A model generated the notes under the pieces. That model made no database searches. It worked only from the letters and a program-made list of their open reading frames with translations, and had not been told where the DNA came from. Shown here in pieces: positions 1-5,583 of a stretch of DNA of 11,473 nucleotides. The position numbers and the translations under genes are program-made. Numbering within the stretch: the stretch's first letter is position 1; each line of letters opens with the position of its first letter. This DNA is from JAWVYT01 sp046483065 (lineage in GTDB: Bacteria > Gemmatimonadota > Gemmatimonadetes > Longimicrobiales > RSA9), in the NCBI GenBank assembly GCA_046483065.1, contig JAWODW010000002.1:1-11473 (forward strand), written 5' to 3'.

Positions 1-54
1 AGAACATCGGCGCCGTCCTTGAAATGGATGACGGTGGCCGCGTGCTGCTTCTGA

Positions 55-900
55 ACCGCACGTTCAACCCCCGACCCGGGGAACCAGGAATGGCGGGTAA
101 AGAACACGCCCAAGGTCATTGCCGGCATCACGGACCGGTGTGCGGAGGCCGGCCGGGCCCTCTACGGGAGGGCGCTGGATCGCGTGATCCCCGTGTCTTC
201 CACTGAGACGGCCGAGCTGACCAAGCTGCTGGAGAACTCCTTCCGGGCCATCAACATCGCCCTGGTCAACGAGATGGCGCAGGTCTCGGACCGGCTGGGC
301 GTGGACGTCTGGGAGGTCATCGACGCCGCCGCCACCAAGCCGTTCGGCTTCATGAAGTTCACCCCGGGCCCGGGGATCGGCGGCCACTGCATCCCCCTGG
401 ATCCCCACTACCTGGCCTGGAAGATGAAGACGCTCAACTACAAGACGCGGCTCATCGAGCTGGCCAGCGAGATCAACGCCGAGATGCCCGACTTCGTGGT
501 GGAGAAGATCCAGGGGGCGTTGAACCGGGCGTCGAAGTCGGTGCGCGGCAGCGAGATCCTGGTCCTGGGCGTGGCCTACAAGCGCGACGTGGACGACACC
601 CGGGAGAGCCCCGCGCTCGACGTCATGCGCATGCTCCAGGACCGCGGCGCACGGGTGCGGTACCACGACCCCTTCGTCCCCGAGCTGCGGCTCGACGGCG
701 AGATGTGGCGCTCCGTGGAACTCACCGAGGCGGCCATCGAGAACGCCGACTGCGTGGCCGTTCTCACCGACCACTCGGGCATCGACTACGGCATGGTGGC
801 CGGTCGGGCGAAGCTGGTGGTGGATACCCGGAACGTCATGGCCGACGTGGCCGGTGAGAACATCGTGCGCCTGAGCGGTGGACGCAGTCCCGTCGCCTGA
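55..900 (+). CDS. Nucleotide-sugar dehydrogenase (UDP-GlcNAc/ManNAc or UDP-glucose 6-dehydrogenase family), 5'-incomplete
   Basis: This is the 3' two-thirds of an NAD-dependent enzyme that oxidises the C6 hydroxyl of a UDP-sugar to a uronate for surface polysaccharide synthesis in the cytoplasm. Visible are the central-domain stretch STETAELTKLLENS with its conserved Lys (codon 223-225), the catalytic-Cys motif GPGIGGHCIPLDP (Cys codon 388-390), and the C-terminal UDP-binding motif GVAYKRDVDDTRESPA. The PFGFMKFTPGPG wording is closest to WbpA/WecC-type enzymes, but the substrate cannot be fixed from this. Family members have about 430 residues; about 280 are here and the N-terminal Rossmann domain is missing. 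Homology begins near position 61 (RSTPDPGN, corresponding to the family's SPERVDPGN), and the same frame has TGA at 52-54. The first 60 bases therefore do not continue the protein in frame. A GTG at 184 is the first listed start but lies inside the conserved fold, so it is unlikely to be the true start. Confidence 0.85.
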   Translation, partial: TARSTPDPGNQEWRVKNTPKVIAGITDRCAEAGRALYGRALDRVIPVSSTETAELTKLLENSFRAINIALVNEMAQVSDRLGVDVWEVIDAAATKPFGFMKFTPGPGIGGHCIPLDPHYLAWKMKTLNYKTRLIELASEINAEMPDFVVEKIQGALNRASKSVRGSEILVLGVAYKRDVDDTRESPALDVMRMLQDRGARVRYHDPFVPELRLDGEMWRSVELTEAAIENADCVAVLTDHSGIDYGMVAGRAKLVVDTRNVMADVAGENIVRLSGGRSPVA

Positions 901-920
901 CCGGATTATCGGATCCGGAT

Positions 921-970
921 CGTCGCCCCCGGCGTCTGATTGAAGTTTCGGGGGCGGCGTCTTATCTTTC
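921..970 (+). terminator. Rho-independent terminator-like hairpin after the dehydrogenase
   Basis: The 11-base arm 921-931 pairs fully with 949-959 (one G-T pair) across a 17-base loop, beginning 21 bases after the dehydrogenase stop. It is followed by a T-rich run (tcttatcttt). This fits an intrinsic terminator separating the polysaccharide gene from the pilus cluster. The tail is not pure T and the loop is long, so efficiency is uncertain. Confidence 0.5.
940..968 (+). promoter_or_regulatory. Possible sigma-70-type promoter for the pilus cluster
   Basis: TTGAAG (940-945) and TATCTT (963-968) each match four of six consensus bases and are separated by 17 bp. They lie in the only AT-leaning patch of the 185-bp gap before the ATPase gene. 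The candidate overlaps the right arm of the terminator-like hairpin, so it may be coincidental. It is the best match I see by eye. Confidence 0.25.
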
Positions 971-1085
971 GGTTTAATTACGGGCCCGCCCTCACCCCGG
1001 AGTCGCCCCGGTCGTCCGCGGTCGGGGTCGCCGTGCATCATGGTGGGGGGATGGGTCGAGCTCAACGGGGTCGGAGGCCCAACGG

Positions 1086-2804
1086 ATGGCGGCGAGAAAG
1101 CGACTGGGGGAGCGCCTGCTGGAGCGGGGCGTCATAGCCGAGGCGGAGCTCGCCGACGCCCTGCGCGCCCAGCAGGGGACCGGCGAGGAGTTGGGCAGCG
1201 CCCTCATGCGCCTGGGGTACGTGGACGAGGACGACCTCATGCGTCTCCTGTGCGAGGACGCCGATATCCCCTTCCTGGACCTGAGCGGCGTGCAGCCCGA
1301 GGAGGGCGCCGTGCAGGCGATCCCCGAGGCGCTGGCCCGGGCCCACGGCGTGCTTCCGCTGAGCCAGGAGAACGGCCGGATCCGGGTGGCGCTGGGCAAC
1401 CCCTTCGACATCGGCGCCGTGACGGCGCTGGAGCGCGTGACCGGCCGACCCCTCACCGTGGTGGCCGCGCCCCGGGACGACATCTCCCGGCTCCTGACCG
1501 AGGCCTACGAGCGCGACGCCGGCAGCCCCGAGGCGCCCGGGGTGGAGCGGGACTCGTCCCGGCAGGCGCCCGCGTCCGACGCCGGCCCGTCGAGCCGGCC
1601 CCGGGACCGGCAGAGGACGCGTTCCAGGCCCCAGCGCGGCGAGGCCGAGGAAGGCGAGGATGAGGGCGGCGGCGGGGCGGCGAAGCTGGCGGAGGAGCTG
1701 ATCCGCCGGGGGATCGCCATGGGCGCCACCGACATCCACGTGGAGCCGGAGGAGGAAGATGTCGCCATCCGGTACCGTGTGGACGGCGTGCTCCAGTCCG
1801 GCGGGACGTACCCGAAGGCCACCCAGAGCTCGCTGGTGACGCGGCTCAAGATCATGGCGGGGCTGAACATTGCCGAGAGCCGGCTCCCGCAGGACGGTCG
1901 GTTCCGGGTCCCCGCCGAGGGCCGGCAGGTGGACCTGCGGATCTCCACGTACCCCACGCTGCACGGCGAGGACGTGGTGCTGCGGGTCCTGGACCGGGGC
2001 CGCGTCCGGCTGGACCTGGAGGGGCTGGGGCTGGCCCCCGGCGACGTGAAGCTCCTGCGCTCGGTGCTCAAGAGGCCCCACGGCCTGATCCTGGTGACCG
2101 GCCCCACGGGCTCCGGGAAGACCACCACGCTCTACTCGGCGCTCCGGGAGCTGGAGACCGACCGGAAGAGCGTGCTGACGCTCGAGGACCCCATCGAGTA
2201 CGAGCTGGCGGGCGTGCGCCAGAGCCAGATCAACGTGAAGGCCGGGCTCACCTTTGCGTCCGGGCTCCGGAGCCTGCTGCGTCACGACCCCGACGTGATC
2301 CTGGTGGGCGAGATGCGCGACGAGGAGACCGTGCAGATCTCCCTCTCCGCCGCCCTCACCGGCCACCTCGTCCTGACCACCGTGCACACCAACTCCGCCG
2401 CCGGCGCCATCCCCCGGCTCCTGGACATGGGCGCCGAGCCGTACGTCCTGGCCAGCTCCCTCGAGCTGGTGGTGGCGCAGCGGCTGGTGCGGGTGCTGTG
2501 CCAGCAGTGCAAGGCCCCCGTGGATGTCCCCGAGGAGGTCCGGGAGCGCTACGACCTCGACGACGCCGACATCTACCGGGCCCAGGGGTGCAGCGCGTGC
2601 CGGCAGACCGGCTACCGGGGCCGCATCGGCGTCTTCGAGCTGCTCCCCGTGGGCGCCACCATCGAGGAGGCCGTCTCGCAGGCCCGGTCCGCCGACGAGA
2701 TCCGGCGCATGAGCGACCGGCCCACGCTCCTCCAGGACGGGCTCCGGAAGGTCATCGCCGGGGTGACATCGCTGGAAGAGGTGCTGAAGGTGGCGGGGGA
2801 GTAG
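1086..2804 (+). CDS. gspE: Type IV pilus / type II secretion assembly ATPase with MshEN domain (GspE/PilB/MshE family)
   Basis: Cytoplasmic hexameric motor ATPase that powers pilin or pseudopilin polymerisation. Residues 1-140 form an MshEN (GspE N-terminal) domain. Its first half fits the c-di-GMP-binding pattern well (R6 L7 G8, L11, G15, L22, L26, Q29), followed by a five-residue spacer and a second half (L36 G37, G44, L51, L55) that ends in Asp58 where Gln is usual. A 55-residue charged, low-complexity linker (143-197) follows. The ATPase core has DIHVEP (216-221), Walker A GPTGSGKT (339-346), the LEDPIEY Asp box, Walker B with GEMRD (408-412), a His-box TTVHTN, and a zinc-binding tetracysteine pair, Cys472/475 and Cys502/505. 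At 572 residues it is of normal family length. The ATG is supported by GGAGG at 1073-1077. MshEN plus the downstream gene set point to MshE/PilB rather than classical secretion GspE. The expected next gene, gspF, lies 1.5 kb away because of an insertion. Confidence 0.95.
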   Translation: MAARKRLGERLLERGVIAEAELADALRAQQGTGEELGSALMRLGYVDEDDLMRLLCEDADIPFLDLSGVQPEEGAVQAIPEALARAHGVLPLSQENGRIRVALGNPFDIGAVTALERVTGRPLTVVAAPRDDISRLLTEAYERDAGSPEAPGVERDSSRQAPASDAGPSSRPRDRQRTRSRPQRGEAEEGEDEGGGGAAKLAEELIRRGIAMGATDIHVEPEEEDVAIRYRVDGVLQSGGTYPKATQSSLVTRLKIMAGLNIAESRLPQDGRFRVPAEGRQVDLRISTYPTLHGEDVVLRVLDRGRVRLDLEGLGLAPGDVKLLRSVLKRPHGLILVTGPTGSGKTTTLYSALRELETDRKSVLTLEDPIEYELAGVRQSQINVKAGLTFASGLRSLLRHDPDVILVGEMRDEETVQISLSAALTGHLVLTTVHTNSAAGAIPRLLDMGAEPYVLASSLELVVAQRLVRVLCQQCKAPVDVPEEVRERYDLDDADIYRAQGCSACRQTGYRGRIGVFELLPVGATIEEAVSQARSADEIRRMSDRPTLLQDGLRKVIAGVTSLEEVLKVAGE

Positions 2805-2819
2805 GTTGGGAGAGGCCTG

Positions 2820-2912
2820 GTCAACCGCGGAGACGCGGAGGCGCGGAGCACCCGCGGAGAACGGCTTCGAGTTGTTCCGGCGGCTCCGCGGCTCGCGGCG
2901 GAAGACGCAGGG
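2820..2912 (+). repeat. R element copy 1 (CGCGGAG-iterated hairpin repeat, forward)
   Basis: This starts 15 bases after the ATPase stop. It contains four spaced CGCGGAG motifs, then a divergent middle, then CTCCGCGGCTCGCGG and GCGGAAGACG. CCGCGGAG (2852-2859) pairs with CTCCGCGG (2884-2891) across 24 bases, so the unit can fold on itself. Its reverse complement aligns along nearly its whole length with the copies at 3421-3536 and 4213-4328. Its first 30 bases are identical to 3206-3235. Confidence 0.85.
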
Positions 2913-2940
2913 GTCGGGGGCGGAGTCGGGGTTCGGGGTT

Positions 2941-3182
2941 TCAGTCCCGGAAGATCGGGGCGGTGGGCTTGGGGCCGTCGTAGTCCTGGACGATGCGCTT
3001 GATGCCGTCCTTGAGGCGTGGGACGTTGAAGTTGATGAGGAGGCGGACCTGGCAGGACGTGAGCTTCATGTAGGTCAGCAGCTGCGCCGTGAAGACGGGC
3101 TCGAGGCGGTCCGCAGCCTCGGGCTCCACCACCATCCGTCCCTCCACCAGAAAGTCGATCCGGTGCCCGCCGTTGAGGCGGG
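2941..3182 (-). pseudogene. Truncated GxxExxY-family (PD-(D/E)XK-like) gene remnant
   Basis: The remnant encodes only the C-terminal half of a GxxExxY protein and matches residues 67-145 of the intact neighbour (3586-4023). About 62 of the last 75 residues are identical, counted by eye, with no indel at DNA level (constant offset 645). Homology stops abruptly near 3182, so the N-terminal half with the name-giving motif is absent. The fold's Asp is kept (RIDFLVEG), but the E-L-K of the predicted active site has become E-P-E, removing the catalytic lysine. The frame is open to a TTG at 3210 through unrelated sequence (RRPRRSPRLNG), which is not a credible start. It ends in FRD and TGA like the intact copy. 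It lies between R copies 1 and 2. Confidence 0.85.
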
Positions 3183-3205
3183 GGCTTCTGCGGGGCCGAC
3201 GCCCT

Positions 3206-3300
3206 GTCAACCGCGGAGACGCGGAGGCGCGGAGCGAACGCGGAGTTTTTTTGAGTTTGGATTCGCGGCTGGGGCGGGCTTCACGGCGAAATCCTCGGAT
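3206..3300 (+). repeat. R element copy 2 (forward, right part diverged)
   Basis: The first 30 bases (3206-3235) are identical to 2820-2849 of copy 1. The CGCGGAG series then runs into a seven-T tract (3245-3251). The right part, with TTCGCGGCTGG and CTTCACGGCG, is only loosely like the other copies. Together with copy 1 it brackets the truncated GxxExxY remnant as a direct repeat. It faces copy 3 as an inverted pair. Confidence 0.75.
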
Positions 3301-3420
3301 CTCTCAGCAACTCCCTGCCTCCAGTTTGGGAGGTTGGGGTTCGCGGCGATGCCGGGGCTTTCCGAATTGAGCGCCGGCTTCGTGGCGATTTCCTCGTTCG
3401 ACGCGCCGGGGCATGCTGTT
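3301..3420. other. Non-coding spacer between R copies 2 and 3
   Basis: I see no credible gene here. The right half (from about 3365) resembles about 4139-4212 upstream of R copy 4, for example CGTGGCGATTTCCTCG against CGTGGCGGCTTCCGCG. This suggests the duplicated segment extends beyond the R core. An open minus-strand frame across 3207-3560 reads through R sequence in both directions and looks like repeat-derived peptide, not a gene. Confidence 0.5.
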
Positions 3421-3536
3421 CTGCCGGAAGCCGCCGTCTTCCGCCGCGAGCTGCGGAGCCGCCGAGAAAACTCCCAAATACTCCGCGAGTACTCCGTGTC
3501 TCCGCGTCCCCGCGGTTCCCGATGCAGCTGCCCAAC
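3421..3536 (-). repeat. R element copy 3 (reverse)
   Basis: It aligns without any gap to 4213-4328 at a constant offset of 792 bases, about 78% identical by eye, with the best conservation in CTCCGCGAGTACTCCG, GTCTTCCGCCGCGA and CGCGGTTCC. It is the reverse complement of copies 1 and 2. It forms the left boundary of a 792-bp direct-repeat unit that contains the intact GxxExxY gene. Confidence 0.9.
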
Positions 3537-3543
3537 CCGATAC

Positions 3544-3579
3544 TCCGAGTGCGCGCCCATGGCGTGGTGCGCGCTCGGG
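3544..3579 (-). terminator. Strong hairpin just downstream of the intact GxxExxY gene
   Basis: Bases 3544-3557 pair with 3566-3579 (14 pairs including three G-T type) around an eight-base loop. In the minus direction the stem begins seven bases after the stop codon of the GxxExxY gene. There is no T tract following it, so it may stabilise the 3' end or be a weak terminator rather than a classical intrinsic one. The truncated copy has no equivalent. Confidence 0.4.
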
Positions 3580-3585
3580 ACGGCG

Positions 3586-4023
3586 TCAATCGCGGAAGAT
3601 GAGGCCGCCGGGCAGCGGGCCGTCGTAGTCCTGGACGATGCGTTTGATGCCGTTGGTGAGGCGTGGGACGTTGAAGTTGGTGAGGAGCCCGACCTGGCAG
3701 GACGTGAGCTTCATGTAGGTCAGCAGCTGCGCTGTGAAGACGGGCTCGATGCGGTCCGCAGCCTTGAGCTCCACCACCACCCGTCCCTCCACCAGAAAGT
3801 CGATCCGGTACCCGCCGCTGAGGCGGACGCCCCGGTAGTAGGCAGGGATGGCCTTCTGAGCCTCGAAGCTCAGCTTCTCTGCCCCCAGTTCCAGGCCGAA
3901 GGCCTCCTGGTACAGCGATTCCAGCAGCCCCGGCCCCAACTCCCTGTGTACCGCGATGGCCGCGCCGATGATGCGGCGCGTGAGATCATTGATCTCGCTC
4001 TGCTTTGGAGTGGAGTTTCCCAT
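3586..4023 (-). CDS. GxxExxY protein, predicted PD-(D/E)XK nuclease fold (intact copy)
   Basis: A 145-residue soluble protein of the GxxExxY family, whose fold is assigned to the PD-(D/E)XK nuclease superfamily; its cellular role is unknown. Visible are the helix INDLTRRIIGAAIAVHRELGPG, the family motif GLLESLY (Gly32, Glu35, Tyr38), and the predicted catalytic set Asp75 (YRIDFLVEG), Glu85-Leu-Lys87 and Gln99 (TAQLLTYMKL). It ends with the NFNVP segment (116-120) typical of the family's C-terminus. I chose the ATG at 4023 because homology starts just inside it; a TTG at 4065 would add residues unlike the family. The ribosome-binding site is weak. The gene is antisense to the surrounding pilus operon and is bracketed by R copies 3 and 4. 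Its function could be DNA or RNA cleavage linked to repeat spread, or something unrelated; the sequence does not decide. Confidence 0.9.
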   Translation of the reverse strand: MGNSTPKQSEINDLTRRIIGAAIAVHRELGPGLLESLYQEAFGLELGAEKLSFEAQKAIPAYYRGVRLSGGYRIDFLVEGRVVVELKAADRIEPVFTAQLLTYMKLTSCQVGLLTNFNVPRLTNGIKRIVQDYDGPLPGGLIFRD

Positions 4024-4044
4024 ACCGAAAACTTCACTGTGCTC

Positions 4045-4084
4045 GTCGCATCGGCCATAGCGCAATGCGACAATCTCATGTCGC
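4045..4084 (-). promoter_or_regulatory. Inverted GTCGC motifs upstream of the GxxExxY gene
   Basis: GTCGCAT (4045-4051) and ATGCGAC (4065-4071) form a 7-bp inverted repeat with a 13-base centre. A further GTCGC lies at 4080-4084, inverted relative to the 4067-4071 motif. The set lies 22-61 bases upstream of the chosen ATG, where an operator would sit. I do not see convincing -35/-10 boxes. It could be chance, or coding if the upstream TTG were used. Confidence 0.25.
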
Positions 4085-4212
4085 TTTCGGCCATGGTCAG
4101 ACGGGTCATTGGTGAAGAGGCTGGATCGGGGTTTCCGGTTTGGAGTGCCGTCCTCGTGGCGGCTTCCGCGTCCGACGCGACCGAGAACGCTGCGCCGCCG
4201 AAGAACGTTGCC

Positions 4213-4328
4213 TTGCCGGAATCCGTCGTCTTCCGCCGCGAACCCGGCACCCGCCGGGAAAACTCAAAACCCCTCCGCGAGTACTCCGCGTCTCCGCGTC
4301 TCCGCGGTTCCTCGCCCGCCCGCCCAAC
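4213..4328 (-). repeat. R element copy 4 (reverse), abutting gspF leader
   Basis: This is the right-hand partner of copy 3 at exactly 792 bases. It ends with CTCCGCGTCTCCGCGGTTCC followed by a pyrimidine-rich stretch, only eight bases before the Shine-Dalgarno sequence GAGGAG (4337-4342) of gspF. It therefore defines the immediate 5' leader of the gspF message. The homology with copy 3 continues leftward to about 4139. Confidence 0.9.
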
Positions 4329-4348
4329 GCACCCTCGAGGAGTGCGCG

Positions 4349-5581
4349 ATGCCTGAGTTCTCGTACGAGGCGCTGAGCGAATCGGGCGCGGTGACCCGTG
4401 GCTCCATGCCCGCCGAGAGCGAGCAGGAGCTCGAGGAGCGGCTCCGGAGCCAGGGGTCGTACCTGATCACCGCCCGCCTCGCCGGGTCGTCGGAGGAGGG
4501 CGCGGGCGGCGGTGCCGGGAGCCGGAGCGTGACGGACGGGAAGATCGACCGCCGGGAGATGCTCGGGTTCACCGAGTACGTGGCGAGCTCGGTGGAAGCG
4601 GGGATCCCGATCCTGTCGACGCTGGACGACGCGACGGAGCGGATGAGCAGCAAGCGGATGAAGCGGATCGCCGCGGAGATCCAGGCGTCGATGTCGGACG
4701 AGGGGAAGAGCCTGTCGGAGGCGCTGCGGGAGCACCCGAAGGCGTTCGACGCGCTGTACGTGAGCACGGTGGCGGCGGGGGAGGCGACGGGGCACCTGGA
4801 CTACGCGCTGAACCAGCTGGTGGAGTACCTGGACTGGCAGCAGGAGATCCGGAGCCAGCTCCGGCAGGCGACGGTCTACCCGGCCATCGTGCTGGTGGCC
4901 ATGGCGGTGCTGATCACGATCCTGGTGGGGTTCGTCTTCCCGCGGCTGTTCCCGGTGCTGAGCAACTTCGACGTCGACCTGCCGTGGCCTACGCTCCTGA
5001 TCATGTCGGTGGCCGACTTCATGGAGGCGTACTGGCTCCACCTTCTGGGCGGTTTCATCGGGCTGGTGGTGGGGCTGGCGCTGATCCGGCGGACGGGACG
5101 GGGCCGGCGGGTCCTCGACGCCATCGCGCTGCGGGTCCCCGTCTTCGGGCCGCTGGTCCACCAGATCAACATGGCCCGGTTCGTGACCTACCTGGCGCTG
5201 TTCTACCGTACGGGCGTGGAGCTGCTCCACGGGCTGGAGATGGTGGAGGAGATGATGGACAACCAGGTGGTGGCCGATGCGGTGCGGCAGGCGCGGCTGG
5301 ACGTGGCCCAGGGCGAGACGCTGGCCACGGCGTTCGGCGCCAGCGGCCTGTTCCCCGCCGTGGTGGTCCGGAGCATCGCGCTGGGCGAGCGGACGGGGAG
5401 CCTGGACCAGGCGCTGGGCCGGGCGAAGGCGTACTATGACCGGGAGGTGCCGGCGGCGGTGAAGCGGATGCTCACGGGGCTCCAGCCGCTGCTGGTGGTG
5501 GTCATGGGCGGCTTGATCGTCATCATCGCGCTGTCGATCTTCCTCCCGATCCTCACCATCTACCAGTCGCTGGGTCGATAG
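4349..5581 (+). CDS. gspF: Inner-membrane platform protein GspF/PilC/MshG
   Basis: Polytopic inner-membrane platform protein on which the assembly ATPase acts. The N-terminus FSYEALSESGAVTRGSM is the classic GspF opening. Two T2SSF domains are visible: the first spans about residues 72-200 with GIPILSTLDDA and AGEATGHLDYAL, the second about 275-405 with GVELLHGLEM and LGERTGSLDQAL. Three membrane segments are predicted near 177-200, 230-250 and 380-402. Its 410 residues are normal for the family. I chose the ATG at 4349 because it has GAGGAG six bases upstream and begins exactly at the family's N-terminus; the frame is open much further upstream, but only through R repeat sequence. It ends two bases before the next gene. 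Confidence 0.95.
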   Translation: MPEFSYEALSESGAVTRGSMPAESEQELEERLRSQGSYLITARLAGSSEEGAGGGAGSRSVTDGKIDRREMLGFTEYVASSVEAGIPILSTLDDATERMSSKRMKRIAAEIQASMSDEGKSLSEALREHPKAFDALYVSTVAAGEATGHLDYALNQLVEYLDWQQEIRSQLRQATVYPAIVLVAMAVLITILVGFVFPRLFPVLSNFDVDLPWPTLLIMSVADFMEAYWLHLLGGFIGLVVGLALIRRTGRGRRVLDAIALRVPVFGPLVHQINMARFVTYLALFYRTGVELLHGLEMVEEMMDNQVVADAVRQARLDVAQGETLATAFGASGLFPAVVVRSIALGERTGSLDQALGRAKAYYDREVPAAVKRMLTGLQPLLVVVMGGLIVIIALSIFLPILTIYQSLGR

Positions 5582-5583
5582 CC

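Noticed and set aside
3236..3254. Seven-T tract considered as an intrinsic terminator after gspE
   Set aside because: The sequence immediately before it is purine-rich CGCGGAG repeat with no adjacent complementary arm, so no terminator stem forms directly upstream.
3207..3560. Minus-strand open frames across R copies 2 and 3 (about 117 codons)
   Set aside because: The peptide is R repeat translated in both orientations (REPRGRGDTE..., APPRLRG). Such repeat-derived ORFs are commonly mis-annotated.
2805..4348. Considered as a classical insertion sequence or phage remnant
   Set aside because: There is no transposase or integrase, and I could not identify target-site duplications at the outer borders.
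2806..4356. A 516-codon open plus-strand frame between gspE and gspF
   Set aside because: It reads antisense through both GxxExxY copies and through all R repeats, has no domain resemblance, and owes its length to high GC. The minus-strand GxxExxY proteins match a known family.
4106..5230. A long minus-strand frame opposite gspF (374 codons)
   Set aside because: Composition is His/Arg/Pro/Gln-rich, a typical shadow of a high-GC gene, and the plus-strand product is an unmistakable GspF.
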